A stretch of DNA of 64,000 nucleotides, from positions 46,042,978-46,106,977 of the forward strand of contig OZ024826.1 in assembly GCA_964016985.1 (NCBI GenBank). The letters run 5' to 3'. Position numbers and translations under genes: made by a program. The DNA is from Anodontia alba. Its lineage: Eukaryota > Mollusca > Bivalvia > Lucinida > Lucinidae. Positions 1 through 11,967 of the stretch are shown piece after piece; position 1 is the stretch's first letter; each line of letters starts with the position of its first letter. Under the pieces are notes generated by a model. That model was not told the DNA's origin. It saw nothing but the letters and a program-made list of their open reading frames with translations, and did no database searches.

Positions 1-1620
1 TATCATTGTTTACAATGTTTATGCGGGCTGTTAAGCCCATCTATAGCTATGTTCTTCGATTCGATTTTTGGGACCACTTTAGGTATCTCTATTCTAGTAA
101 TCTTACGCTGTAACGTTATACAGAGAAAATAGTTCTCAAATTTTTATGGTTCCGAGAATTTATCCGCATTGTACATGACCAAAAGAATTATTATAACCAT
201 TTCAGATTTATTTAAATTAAAAATGACTTCAGTTTGCTTACTTGTATCTTCGAAAACGAACATTGATCAACGTGTATAAATACATTACATCACACCTTTG
301 TTAATTTACCTGGTAAAATGTCACATGTGCACTGGCCGGTGAAATAAATGTGTCAATTATTGAGTTATTTTCAGTGAGAATGTATAATGGGATAAACAGT
401 GTTTTACTATGTGATGATTGGTAATCTATTCGCACTGTCTGTACAATTAAACTTGATCTCAACAAGTAAAGAAAATGAACATGATCATAATATATTTTTT
501 CTCATAAAGCGGATTCCGGCCACTATGTCACGTGAAGTTAATTAGGGTCACGCGGGTTCTTCTCATGAGAACGAGCGAAGATATAACTTATTATACACGT
601 ATAGCTAAGGACCTGGCATTCGGATTAGCCGGATATATTCTTAGGGGCTTAGAAATTGTATTTGGACAATAGAAACAATCATTTTCTCTTTTGGTGTATC
701 GGGAAAACTATGATTCCAAATTGTGGCCTTTTATGGATAACTTTATTTACATTTTATGATATCATAAAGCTACATGTGTATATCATACCACAATATAATC
801 TTTCACTTCAATTAATTTTGCTGATTTCGATTCTCCTTTTGGTGTGTCTTTAGTCGCATTGCATAAGAGGTTTCTACACGTTTCGATAGAGGTGTCATTG
901 TTTATTGCGAATACTAAAATGATGATTTGAAAGAGTGGTAGAACCGGAATTAAAGAATAATGAGCCACAGCGGCAGTAAACATGCCAGCGGACCTGCACC
1001 CAGCGAAGATTCTGATCAGCCTGTGCGAAGATTCTGATCAGCCATGCGTTCACGCAGTCCGATCAGACTCTTCACTGAGCATATTTTGAACAGCCAAGAA
1101 GTTTCTTCATGCAGACAACGAAGACTCCGATCAGACTGCGCGAATGCGCAGGCCGATTTGAGTCTTTATTGGACGCACGATGTGACTAAATGATTCCAAA
1201 TGAACAGACATACTTATTTGGCGAAATTTGAATGATCAAAGAGTAACTAAATCACGGCATTTGAACTGCATTAAATCCACTAAATAGGAATCGCTGAACT
1301 ATTTTCTTCGCGCAAATTTCTAATATGATCCAGTCATAGTAGTATGAAAATCTAAAAGATTGCCTTTTGAAACAAAGAACACGTTACAAATAAAAAATAG
1401 AAGTGTCGGTTTTATTGAGACTTTTCATCAGCAGTAATGAAGTTTCAGCACTGCTTACGCCCTCAAGCGTATACATCAACAAAATTTCAATTTTAAAGAT
1501 ACCACAATAGGCTCAATGATCCCAAAGGAAATAAAAATATACACTGTATGAGCCATTTTACCTATATTTTTAAGGTAAATGGAACCTTGTTTGAGTTATA
1601 CGAGTAAGAAATAAATCTGA
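1..1620. other. Intron or 5' flank, mostly without recognised features
   Basis: No exon of the cassette type is visible here. The stretch at about 990-1180 carries repeated GATTCTGATCAGCC-like words and a GCGCAGGC segment. The same words recur near 6965, 7530, 13050, 25040 and 40860, so this is an interspersed repeat. In the other cassettes exon F lies 314 to 2049 bp upstream of exon A. No F exon is found within 2.5 kb here, so either the preceding intron is longer or the cassette array begins here. Confidence 0.4.
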
Positions 1621-1859
1621 CCTCGAGGTTATAAAACATTTTTTATGCTCATCTGAGCTGAGCATGAAATTTTCTCTAGTGGTAAATATGAAAATGCAAA
1701 CAATAGTTGGCATTTTCATATTTATTAGCAGAAAAATGTTCATGCTCAACTATGTTTAGCAAGAAAGAATTTGCAGTTGTTAAGAATTTGAGATTTATTA
1801 GCATGAAAAAGTTCATGCTCAGCTGAGTTGAGCATGAAAAAAGTTTTATAACCTCAGGG
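1621..1859. mobile_element. Foldback MITE-like element with long terminal inverted repeats
   Basis: The ends are inverted copies: GAGGTTATAAAAC near 1625 faces GTTTTATAACCTC ending near 1856, and each is followed inward by a paired TGAGCATGAA segment. A second hairpin (ATGAAAATGC facing GCATTTTCAT) sits in the middle. No coding capacity. A fragment with the same central words occurs near 5795-5845. Confidence 0.65.
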
Positions 1860-2061
1860 CCTGAATCTTGTGGATTTTTATCCATGTGTAAACGCCGACG
1901 AATCACTTTGACACAACATAAAGCCGGTTTGCCGGTGTTTACACATCGATAAAATCCAGAAAAAGGAATGAAATTGATTTCTATATGCTATGGGGAGGAT
2001 ATGCTTTATCCGGTTTATCGTGTTGTGAACTTATAGCTTAGATTTTCTGCCGTTACCGTCA

Positions 2062-2228
2062 AGGGAGACAACTTGCGTGACTTCTTGTTTGCTCCTCTGC
2101 AAGCCAAGCTCCTTCTGAAAAGGGGTTCTACTTTAAAAGGAAATGATTTGCTCCCATGCTTGCTTTTTTGAGTAGATCACTTTTCAGAAGGAAGTTAAAC
2201 AATATTAAAGAGTTGCCTCCCTTCCCTT
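2062..2228. mobile_element. Foldback element of the AGGGAGACAACTT family
   Basis: It begins AGGGAGACAACTTG and ends GAGTTGCCTCCC, which are inverted copies. An internal inverted pair, CCTTCTGAAAAGG and CTTTTCAGAAGG, gives nested hairpins. This is the first of at least a dozen copies in the window. Confidence 0.6.
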
Positions 2229-2318
2229 TAACATATATCGATTCCCTAAAGGAAGGAGGATATTGAAACTCTACTATGACAACACTATGGATTAATCCAA
2301 AGCTGTTTAACACTTAGC

Positions 2319-2476
2319 ACTCTGGGTAAAATTTTCAGCAGACAACATATTGAAATGTTTTTCTTAATTTTCACAGAAAACATATTTTGACATTTGCACA
2401 AACTGTCAAATCTTGCTTTCTGGGAAAATAAGAAAACGATAATCAGTATGTCGTCAGCTGAATTAACCAAGAGAGT
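2319..2476. mobile_element. Foldback element of the CACTCTGGGTAAAATT family
   Basis: The left end CACTCTGGGTAAAATTTTCA pairs with a right end reading TGAATTAACCAAGAGAGTG. Internally, AGAAAACATATTTTGACA pairs roughly with TGTCAAATCTTGCTTTCT. Related copies lie near 2905-3170, 7890-8175 and 41820-41930. It ends about 60 bp before exon A1. Confidence 0.5.
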
Positions 2477-2533
2477 GGTAAAGGTTATGTCGGAACATTT
2501 TAATATTCAGTACAATTCTTGTATGTATTGCAG

Positions 2534-2723
2534 CCAATAAAAATCACAAATTTAAATGCAACTGTATCCATTGATGAAACAAGTGACAACCGTGAAAACC
2601 TTATATCTATCCAAACATCTGATGATAATGAAGCAACCCAGGACAATGTCACGTGTCAGATCAACGATAACCCAGCTTCTACTGTAATAGAAATGGTGCA
2701 TGATGGAAACCATGCCTCCGATT
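2534..2723 (+). CDS. Exon A1, first half of cadherin-like domain 1, cassette 1
   Basis: Acceptor TATTGCAG and donor GTAAGT enclose 190 bp: 63 codons plus one base (phase 0 in, phase 1 out). It encodes a segment starting PIKITNLNATV and containing DNVTC, the single cysteine of this exon type. It is clearly the most diverged A copy. It has DETSDNREN where the others have HEDYDDRKL, and lacks the PMLIELV string of A2-A4. This suggests it is older than the near-identical downstream copies. It splices to B1. Confidence 0.82.
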
Positions 2724-2904
2724 GTAAGTACAATTTGGAGATGTAAATTTTACTGCTTAAGTAGAACCTGTAATTAGATGTGAAGTACGAACTACTTCAG
2801 AATCTTATGAATGAAACTAACGATTGGGCTGATCCACAGTCTAATCTGAGTCGCCATCTTGTCCGATCATTAAATAATATTGCATCGGCTTCCGCTGAAT
2901 GATC

Positions 2905-3170
2905 TGCATATTGGCTAAAATGCAGTAGACGGCATTTTTAAATATTTTCTTATTTTTCACAGAAAATAGGCTTTGATATTTCATGCAAAGATACAATTTG
3001 CACAAACTGTCAAAGCCTGTCTTCTAGGACATTTCATGCATATTATCTCCCAAGGAAAGACAATTTGCATAAATATCCAAGCTTATTTTCTAGACAAAAA
3101 TAATAAGTTAATTCCATGTCAGTTTGTCGTCTGATGAATTATCCCTTAGAGTGGTAATGGTTAATTTGAA
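2905..3170. mobile_element. Diverged copy of the CACTCTGGG foldback family
   Basis: AGTAGACGGCATTTTTAAATA at the left and GTTTGTCGTCTGATGAATTA at the right match the ends of the 2319 element. The interior has the same AGAAAATAGGCTTTGATATTT and GTCAAAGCCTGTCTTCT inverted words. Ends are approximate. Confidence 0.4.
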
Positions 3171-3229
3171 GCTTTTATAGAATTTAATCTTCTGGGATGT
3201 TTGATAGCCAAACCTGAGCATTATGACTA

Positions 3230-4125
3230 AAAAATATAAGCGAAGGTAAAAACTGGCACACTAAACTAATAGGTTTTACGACAAACGGGATTACTTTAAA
3301 TTGTCACATGATAAGTTTGTGAGCAGTAATATTCTTTCTGCACCAGAATACAGTGTTTCACAGTTAACTCTTTCACTGCCACAGGCAACAATAATAGGCT
3401 TTTGCAAACAGCATAGATCTAGATGAGACGGCTCAATGAGCCGTCTCATCTTGATCTACGCTGTTTGACATTCAGTCTTTTAACTTTACATATAAATGTC
3501 TTTCCAAACGATGGTTTGTTAAAATGAAAAAAGCAGACGACAAATGTCGTCTGAAATTTGGCACCGAAAGAGTTAATCCGTTTTGCTAGAGCCAGCTCTG
3601 AGAACCAGGAATTTATCGAACGTAAAAGACTGCTTAATACAAGACTGTTGACCGAGGATATCAAAGGACTAAACTGGTGTCAACACTCAAGAAATTCTAT
3701 GAGAGGCATCGCGACCTTGTCAGTCTCTACGGTATGACTGTTTCTAGAATTATGTCATGTTTTTGCCGCAGCCAAGCAATAAACAAACTTTCTAAACCCC
3801 GGACATTACTACTTTTTGCCACAGCCAAGCAATAAACAGATTTACTAAACCCCGGACATTACTCTTCCAATACTGAAATCTCTATTCAGGCTGATAGACA
3901 TGGTTAGCACGCTTACCAAGTAATGCTTACATTCCATAGATGCCTGATTGCTATCAATTTTGGGTTAATTTTGTCTTTTTTGATTTTGATTTTGGTATGT
4001 GGACCTCAGACTCATTTTACACTTGTGTGTATGATGTCATTTGTGTATGTTATGCGCACTATTGCTGCATTTAAGCTGCGCCGTGAGAACAAAAGTAATG
4101 GGGACATATGTGAACAATGATGTCT
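3230..4125 (+). pseudogene. Penelope-like reverse transcriptase relic, C-terminal end and 3' tail (family 1)
   Basis: Broken frames give the conserved C-terminal words of a retroelement polymerase: a YDKRD-like segment near 3275, SSNILSAPEY near 3325, and STLKKFYERHRDLVSLYGMTV near 3680-3750. The order matches the better preserved copy at 51383-52866. The tail, including TAGCACGCTTACCAAGTAATGCTTA near 3904, also matches that copy. A TTAA-flanked foldback element interrupts it. Not functional. Confidence 0.7.
3368..3572. mobile_element. TTAA-flanked foldback MITE nested in the RT relic
   Basis: TTAA occurs immediately before (3364-3367) and after (3573-3576). The ends CTCTTTCACTGCC and GGCACCGAAAGAG are inverted with two mismatches. 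A strong central palindrome surrounds GAGACGGCTCAATGAGCCGTC. The related RT copy reads CACAGTTAATCCG at 52421-52433 with no insert, so that is the empty site. A TTAA duplication is typical of piggyBac-type elements. Confidence 0.75.
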
Positions 4126-4504
4126 GGGATCAGCCTGTCCTTTCGCGCAGATTGATCATAATCTTTGCTGTAAGCTTAAAATATTCTTGGGTACTACAGA
4201 ATATAACGAGATAATAACAAAATTCCTGATCATACTATATTGCTCCACTGTCTAACCTTTATCTAAAATATTTACACATTTCCCGAAAACGCTCATCATG
4301 TTGCTCATTTATCTTCTACTCGTTTTAGCCGCGCGATGTAAACATGTTTTATGTTTTGAATAAATCTGCATCGCTGTGCACTGCTGTTCGCGTGCGGACG
4401 GCGGTGCGCAAGTTATCTGGGCCTTAGTAGTTTGTATGATATAAAGAAACATTTTCTCTTGCTTTGTGAATTACTGAATTTTTCTTCATTTTTATTACAT
4501 AAAG

Positions 4505-4705
4505 CATATTCACTGTGGAAGAAGAAATGCACTACGCCTGACTGTGGCTCCCACTGTGATCCCGCTGATGGCTGTTTGAATCACCAAATTTCTGAAGAAT
4601 ATGACGTCGAGGTTGAATGCCGTGACGCGTATGGATCAAGAGACATCAAGTATCTCAAGGTTATAGTTACTGAGAATGAAGCGCCTGTTTTCCTCAATCT
4701 GCCTG
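4505..4705 (+). CDS. Exon B1, second half of domain 1, cassette 1
   Basis: Acceptor CATAAAG and donor G|GTACAT. It is 201 bp, one codon longer than B2-B5 (198 bp). The extra residue lies in the cysteine-rich loop (HCDPADGCLN against VCEGVGCMN). It encodes five cysteines, the conserved DAYGS, and VTENEAPVFLNLP, the cadherin-like terminal strand and linker. Of all B copies, ENEAPVF is closest to the classical cadherin DxNDNAPxF form. With the cysteine in A it makes six in the domain. Confidence 0.85.
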
Positions 4706-5908
4706 GTACATTTCTAGCATTATATATTATTTCTACAGATTAGTGTTTTTCATGACATTGATATAATTTGATGTCCATTTATTTATGATTAGCTTTAGAA
4801 ATGCACGAAACAAGTAAGGTGTTAAATTACCACGTGTAACATATAAATATCAGTAAATTATCAATCAGTTAGTAAAATATATCAATCATACCCATTAGTC
4901 AATATGCTCTATCCCATAGATTAGTAATGACGGTCCCAGGGGTAGGTTTTACCTTTGGTAGTAAAACAAGTCGAATGTAGAATATTTGAGCCGCAATATC
5001 AGAAAACGTACATTTTCTAACTGTGCGTCTCATTTTTTCTTAACAAACTAGAACATGTTTTGACTATAACTATGTTGTGAATCAAGATATGAAATCAGTC
5101 AACTTTTACGAGGAATATCAACTGCATATACCATAGCAAAGGGCAATCTTTCTATGTTTTATAGGAGCTGTCACTTTTGTTTTTATTTAATATGTATGTT
5201 GCATTGTGCTAAATGATAGGATATGTTTATGACAATGATTTCAACCATGTCGTATATATTTCAAAATGAGTTTAAACAAAATATTCCTTTTATCATAGCC
5301 GACGCCTTGATAGGATAAAATGAAAGGTAAGAACTATAGAGAACGTGTTACCGTAGATGAGAAAAAAGGGTTCATATCATATTTGCAGACAAAAAAGCTC
5401 AATGTAAGACAGCATATTTGCGCAGTCTGATCGGGTCCTTGTTGTCCGCTTACAAAATCATCGGATTCTGTAGAATTTATGAGCGAAGAGAAAAGTGCGG
5501 TAAGTTAAATTACAGCGTATGCCTGATAGTTGCTTGACTGCAAGAATGCGGGGATATCTTTAGGCCTTCCCAGTTCACCTATGACATTAAGTCTTTTTCT
5601 AAAGTTGTTGTCGTTTGTTGAGCTATCTTATGTGAAAAGATGAATTCGCTGTATATGAGGACAGACACAGTTTAATTCAGCATGTTCACCCGCGATGTCT
5701 GATAAGGATCCTTGTCATGTACTCAGAGACTTTTTGACTACCATAGGATATATCATCGTAAAGCCAAATATCTTGCTCACACTATTGATCAGGGCATGAA
5801 AATTTTGCTGCTAATAAACATGAAAATGCCAACAATAGTTGGATCAGTCAAAAACGCGCAGTCTAATCACAGCTTTTACTAAGCATGGCTATATTTTGCA
5901 ATATCCAG
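4706..5908. other. Intron B1-C1, first part
   Basis: AT-rich and mostly unrecognised. A fragment near 5795-5845 shares the TGAAAATGCCAACAATAGTTG core of the 1621-1859 element. No open frame here resembles an exon of the gene. Confidence 0.4.
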
Positions 5909-6030
5909 GGCCCAGTTGTTCAAAACTGACGACATCGTTAGTTAACGATTCGTTAAAATTTACATCGAGTGATACGCAAATATGCTGAAATTTTTTGCTG
6001 AAAAAATGTGAGTAGCTTTTGCAGTGCATA
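5909..6030. mobile_element. Left half of a GGCCCAGTTGTTCAAA palindromic MITE
   Basis: It starts GGCCCAGTTGTTCAAAACTG and continues through GTTAGTTAACGATTCGTTAAA to the stem GAAAAAATGTGAGTAGCTTT. It matches the left half of the complete copy at 30993-31230, but the right half is missing. Unrelated sequence follows, then a 24-base poly-T near 6471-6494. Confidence 0.65.
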
Positions 6031-6666
6031 AATTTCCAGTATTCTTTGAATATTTGGTCTGGTATTTTCTTTATTGCAAGGCAAACACAGAACTATATCA
6101 TTTTATTTCATCTCATCAATTGTCAAACCTCAACGTTTAAAACGTCCTTGAAAGAGACACGAATAAGGGAAAAGAACACTGATATACAATGGAATCTACA
6201 AGACTTATTTCTGAACGCTCGTTGGAAGAACGCTTGATGAAATTTGCTTTCGGTTTAAACACATTTATCGTTTCCTTTTTAATGGGAAGAATAAACACAT
6301 ATTAAGATAATATAAAATGTTCGAAATATATTCTGTATTCGATCTGTAGTGTATGCATATAATAAGAATTCATGAACTTGTGCTGTTAAGCTTGTGCTAG
6401 GAAGTGCTGAATCTCAACATCCAACATCTTATAATCAGACAAGGAAATTCATCGGTTGACATATTACGTTTTTTTTTTTTTTTTTTTTTTTTTTGGTTTT
6501 TGATTTTTCAGTTTTTTTATACTACCACTATACAGACCTCCAGACAAAAGTTAAAAAATATAGCATAATTGAACACGATTATGCTACTGATATAGAAAAG
6601 ATAAAGAGTACATATATTGACAGGTCTTATCCAAATCAAAATACTAATATTATTGCTTCTGTTAAG

Positions 6667-6825
6667 CCACCGTAAACGCATCACATTTGGACAGCCATGG
6701 CAACGTCATTTTCACAACTTTAGTTTCCAATATGCCAGCCAGTGACATCCTTGAATACAAGCTACAATCAGGAGTAGATGTGTCATACAAACTGGAAACA
6801 AAGGATTTATTCTACTTAAATCGTA
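6667..6825 (+). CDS. Exon C1, first half of domain 2, cassette 1
   Basis: 159 bp, phase 1 in and out, acceptor TTCTGTTAAG (a weak pyrimidine tract) and donor A|GTAAGT. It encodes ATVNASHLDSHGNVIF, then a segment ending KDLFYLNR. It is moderately diverged from C2-C5 (LEYKLQSG against LYYTLQKG) but the length is identical. No cysteine, as in all C copies. It joins D1 to complete a domain of about 92 residues. Confidence 0.83.
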
Positions 6826-7518
6826 GTAAGTGAAACTAAATTCAAACATGTACTCAACAAGTAAAGTCTAGTTGTATTCGACAAGTAAAGTCTAGTTAAT
6901 GTAAAGAATCTTACTTTAATTTTCTCGCTAAAATACAAAAAATAATCACTAAAATACACGTACGCCCAGCGAAACTCAGATCAGCCTGCGTATTCGCACG
7001 GTCTGGTCAGAATCGTCGCTGGGCACATTTTTAATAACCAATCATAGCTATATCAAGATAATTTTGCAATCTTTACATAGCCCATGTATCGTTTGGAAGT
7101 AGACAACAGCTTAATACGACAAAGAAGTAAACTACTATATTTACATGAACCCTTGTCATGCTGATACCACACACACTTCTAATTTTCAGCCAATCAGATT
7201 ACTTGATTCAGGTTGTTGATACAATTTCAAATAATTATGACAAAGAGCTCAGTGCCAGCTCAGATGGCTTCTTCTTGAGAAGCCAACTGATCGAAATCTG
7301 CACTGTTTGCGAAGGCTGGGCATATCCGGGTTCGGCAGGACTAGGATTAAGACTGACAGTGTCATGTATGCGCTTTCCACTGTACCATGGTCTAAATCAA
7401 AGGGCTAAATAGCCCTGAAATGACTGATTCTATGAAAAACTAATAAATTCCCGGTATCATTCTGTTCTCCATTTAAGCTTGTGAGACGCTTCTTCGTCGA
7501 AAAAAAAAACGAGCTATA
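6826..7518. other. Intron C1-D1, first part
   Basis: It contains GCGCAGGCTGATCT-type interspersed repeat words near 6965-7025 and no recognisable exon. An ORF at 7158-7412 resembles nothing in the gene. Confidence 0.35.
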
Positions 7519-7567
7519 GCGAACAACAAAGGCGCAGGCCAGGCTGATCTGCGCCTTTGTTGTTCGC
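7519..7567. repeat. Perfect 19-bp stem hairpin
   Basis: GCGAACAACAAAGGCGCAG is followed, after an 11-base loop, by its exact reverse complement ending at 7567. The stem contains the GCGCAG word of a repeat found elsewhere in the window. Confidence 0.7.
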
Positions 7568-7914
7568 ACATATATTAAGGCGGGTTTTCTCAGCGACTCT
7601 CGCCATAGATCAAGCACAAGTTGTACTAATTTTGTATGGACAGCTCTTCAATGGCGTACCAATATACATACATTGAAACATTGGGTCTACTTTTGTGCGC
7701 GGATAAATACGAAATTGAATAGTAGTCAAAGTCACTTTCTCTAAAACCGTGCGTGGCAACGAAGAATGACAGATAGAATCTGTCATTAAAAATGAAATGC
7801 ATTCAGTGTACTAAAACGATCAGTGAAAATGTATCTTGAAGACATACCTTCAGTGTACAATGTAAGTGTGGGTAAATGTTTTCATCCTTTCAACCATTCA
7901 ACAAATTAATAATA

Positions 7915-8175
7915 TTTTTCTTTTCTTATTTTTCCCAGAAAACAGGATTTGACATTTCACGCAAATTGCGTTAAATGCCAAATCATGGAAACAATTTGCA
8001 TTGAATGCCAAATCCTGTTTTCTTAGAGACAGTCAAGGAGACAACTTGCATTGAATGCCAAATTCTGTAGTTGTTTTTGAGACAATCTACATGAAATGTC
8101 AAATCCTGTTTTCTGAAGAAAAAGAAAAAAATATGCCGTCTGCTGAAAATTTTATCCAGAGTGCGAAGCTTTAAT
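7915..8175. mobile_element. Foldback element related to 2319-2476
   Basis: CAGAAAACAGGATTTGACATT near 7937 is inverted against ATGTCAAATCCTGTTTTCTG near 8096. In between are several copies of CATTGAATGCCAAAT(CC). It ends TTTATCCAGAGTGCGAAG, like the terminal CACTCTGGGTAAA of the family. Confidence 0.5.
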
Positions 8176-8627
8176 GTGTTACTGGATTGTATGCTTTAAT
8201 TAAACATACAAGGGAAACCAAGGGCATCAGAGCAGCTGGTGTTAAGTGTCGTTTTGTGGCCATAAAAAGTCTCTCCGTACTTCTCTATAGTGCAGCTTTC
8301 ATATTCATGCATGTAAACTTTAGCTGTCAACAAATTTACATTTTATATAAGCCATACGTGTCTTTCGGGCATATGCGAACAATAAAGAGCAAGACTTTTA
8401 AGCAAATGGTTTTCTACACATCAGAAGTTCGTACAGTATTCAGTGCTTCATTAATTAAAACAGTCAACCAGTGCCCTGATCAGAATGTTCAAGCTGATCT
8501 AGGCCTTTACTCTCCGCATATACCCGAATATTTCTTTCCTAATGGCGGAGCTGATGTAGATTTGTTTATCAAAGTACATGGTAACAAAATTTTAATACGG
8601 ACAGTGTACATGTGTTTATATTACTAG

Positions 8628-8747
8628 GTACTGGAGAAGTCTATATCAATTCCGATCCTAGTCAGGAGTTCAGCCAAACGTTTGAAATGACAATTTGCGT
8701 GAGCGACAGAAGAAATGAAGTTTGTGACAACCTTACAATCAATTTCA
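8628..8747 (+). CDS. Exon D1, second half of domain 2, cassette 1
   Basis: 120 bp, acceptor TTACTAG, donor A|GTATGT, phase 1 both sides. It encodes STGEVYINSDPSQEF followed by MTICVSDRRNEVC, with two cysteines 11 residues apart. The sequon NLT is conserved. The pattern of a glycine turn, a strand and a C-x-S-D segment is the cadherin C-terminal half. It differs from D2-D4 mainly at T/N after the first Ser and at its last residues (INF against IVF). Confidence 0.85.
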
Positions 8748-10059
8748 GTATGTATTACTATTCAATATTGCAGACCTATAACCATGTGGTATCTATCTTT
8801 TTAGTTTAAGGATCTCATCTAATTTTCATGTGCTGAATGTAAAGAGCAAATGTGTTGCACTATAACTTGCAGATGTAATAGAGAATCCACAAACAAATAC
8901 GTATTATATTATAATGACTGCTTACTTGAAGTAATATGCAAGGCAAAACTTATTTCAGTATAATATGCATACAATATTATTCTTCTAAATTATAGGTACT
9001 TTATGTTTCATTGCTGTTATGATATAATGGTTAAATTGCTTTGCGCTAAGGTAACTGTATATATTCTATCAATTCATCAAAGTTTACTATTTTGTCGGAC
9101 TTGATGGTTAATTATTTACTGTCGCTGATGATACCAACTGCTTGTTAGCTACAAACTAGCGTTTTGTTGAATATCCATCAACGAATGCATCTGGGGTTAT
9201 ATTATAAAAGGCATGTAACTTCATTACTAAACACACACCTAATTCATATTCTTGTCTAAAGAACACCTCTAGAAATTAGTATTTCTTTTCCTAAACACAC
9301 ATTTTAGGCTAGATTTCGCTTGTTTATTGTTTTTGGAACTAACAGTTATTACCTGTTTCTGTAAGTATAGGTTTGACCCTAATTTTGCACTAGTTCGCTT
9401 AAAAGGTATGCTCACTTGTTATCGTACGAGTACATGAGTACCTATCTGTACATAAATGCAGCAAAACTTAACTATTCAACTAAATACTGACAGAAATTAA
9501 AACATTTCTTTTCAGTTATTTACGGTTCATGTAAGGTTTGGCCTGTTAATTACATGAGAATAACTACTTTATATAACTGCCATGAAAAGCACAAATGTTT
9601 GCTAGTACCCTTACACATAAGTTTGACCTTTTATTTTGGATTAGTTGCATTAAATGCATATTTTCATACATAACTAACTGTACACGAATGCAACAAGCGT
9701 TAACTGTTCAACTGATTGATGGCAATTTAGAAAGGACACTTGACTGCAGCATTTATTGTAAAAACTCCACATGTTATGGTATTAACTTGTATATAGAATT
9801 TAACAGATAACTGCTTGAGTAAGACAACAGGAAAGTCTGTAACTCTAGATCCAATCATGTGAAAAGATGATAATAGCACAGGAAACGTTTGGAAGTTTTA
9901 TTTTTAGTAATTCAGTAAATGATCAGTAAAGCGCCAGCTGATGCAGCAAACAAACGAACTATATCTTACAGTTAGTATGTCAACAACAGGATTATGGGCC
10001 ACGATTTGCTCAACTGAGTAAAACAGCTATTGCATATCTGCAGATGCCATGCAACATTT
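8748..10059. repeat. Intron D1-E1, first part, with a diverged ~230-bp direct duplication
   Basis: The segment near 9360-9500 (AGGTTTGACCCTAATTTTGCA, then CTGTACATAAATGCAGCAA) is echoed at about 9600-9730 (AAGTTTGACCTTTTATTTTGG, then CTGTACACGAATGCAACAA). Nothing else is recognised in this stretch. Confidence 0.4.
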
Positions 10060-11850
10060 TCTAGTATTCCAACAGCAACCAGAACACAAATTTGACCGTG
10101 TCGTAAAAAGATCAAAGGTCATCCTTTGATCATCATTGGAACAAACTTGGTAAACCTTCAGTCCCTGACGCTATGTACCAAGATTCTGCCTGAAAGTTTC
10201 TTTCATGGTTCTGAAAAAGAAGATTTTTAAAGTTTTTTCACCATATATGGGCATGGCGGTCATCTTCTTCAAAGGTGCGGAAACATACAAACAAATTGTC
10301 GTCAATACCCTTTTGACAGAAGACCCCCTGCGAAATCAGGTGTAAATTGTTCAAACGATTTCAGAGAAAACGTTTAAAGACCACATAATTCTATATATGT
10401 AAAAAAAAGCCCAGGGGTAGGACCAAATAACCCCCGGGGGACAAAATTTTACTTTTTTTAAACGATTTAAAGACTTTAATCATACATGGTAAATTTCAGC
10501 CATTAGTCTTAAACACATTTTGAGAATGATTTTTCAGCATTTCCCCATATGTATAGGGATGCAAATTTGACTTGTCGTAAAAAGGTCAAAGATCATCCAT
10601 TGATCATCATATGAACAAATTTGGTAGACCTTGTCCCTCAAGGCTACATACTACGATTCAACCTCAAATCTTTCTTGGTTCTGGAGGAGAAGACTGTTAT
10701 TTAACATATATAAGCTGGGTGGCGATCTTGTTCAGTGGTGCGGAACCATTTGAACAAATTGTCAAAACCCCTTCAACAGAAGGTCCCATTTGAAATCTGA
10801 TAAAAACTGGTCGAGCGGTTTGAGGGAAAACGACGTTTAAAGATTACACAAATTTATACACGTATATAGCGCAGGCGCAAGGGCAGAACTACCCCAGGGG
10901 ACAATATTTTGATTTTGTAACTTAAAGCTTTACTACTTTAGTCATATATTGTAAGTTTTGGCCATCACTACATTTTGAGAAACCGATTTTCAATATATTG
11001 TATGAGGGGCAAGTTTGACCTTGCCGTAAAAGGTCAAAGATCAACTTACGATCGTTTTATGAATAGTTTTGATAGATATTGTGTCCCCGTAGCTATATAC
11101 CAAGATTCAGCTTCCAAGTTTTCTTGATTCTAGAGAAGAAGCTCTTCAAGAGTTCTTTTTACCATTTATGGGCATGAGGCAATCTTATTCAATAGTGCGG
11201 AACCATTTCGACAAATTATCAATATCCTTTCAACAGAAGATCCCTTGTGAAATGTAGTGACAATTAGACAAGCGGTTTGAGAGAAGACATTTGAGGATTA
11301 CATGATTTTATACATGTTAATCGCCCAGGAACAAGGGCAGATAACCCTCAGAAGACAATAGTTTGATTGTATCTAAAAATATTTACTACTTTAATAAACA
11401 TACTGTTAGTTTTAGCCACAGGTCTTTAATACATTTTGAGAAAACGATTTTTCAACACTTTACCTATACAAATTTAAAAAGACGCAAATTTGACCTTACC
11501 ATAAAAAGAAAAAAAAAGTCAAAGGTTAATATACGATCATCATTTGAAGAAACTTGGTAGACATTGAGTTTTCAATGCTATATACCGAGATTCAGTGGTT
11601 CTGGAGAAGAAATTTTTAAGTGTTTTTTACCATATATGGTATGGCGGCCATCTTAAACATCAAACTATGACTACTTGAATAATTTTTCACCCCCACCCCT
11701 TAACAAACGCGCCACATGAAATTTGAAGAGAATTGGATCAAGGGTTTCAGAGAAGATGTCATTTAAAGGTTGAGGCGGAGAGACGAATGGACAGAGTAAG
11801 GACGGCAATGGATCACAATGGCTCATCCTGATCCTTTGGCTAAGGTGAGC
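10060..11850. repeat. Four-unit tandem array, period about 445-476 bp
   Basis: Landmarks of the form TTGAC(CTTG)CGTAAAAAGGTCAAAG occur near 10093, 10569, 11014 and 11490. Each is followed by an ACCAAGATTC-like word, a GGTTCTGGAGAAGAA word, a CCATATATGGGCATGGCGG word and an AACAGAAGACCCC word. The last unit ends with GGATCACAATGGCTCATCC and CTAAGGTGAGCTAATAA, a terminal motif I associate with bivalve interspersed repeats. No coding potential. Confidence 0.7.
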
Positions 11851-11967
11851 TAATAATCGTTCAAGATTGTCTGATATTATTTGATCTCTCATATGTGGAT
11901 TTTGATAAGTATAATGACGTTAGAACTTGTATGTACATGTTATCGATGTGAAAGATATTCATTTCAG

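Noticed and set aside
7158..7412. Possible extra exon in the C1-D1 intron
   Set aside because: Not similar to any cassette exon, no phase-1 acceptor and donor pair giving a matching length, and no counterpart in other cassettes.
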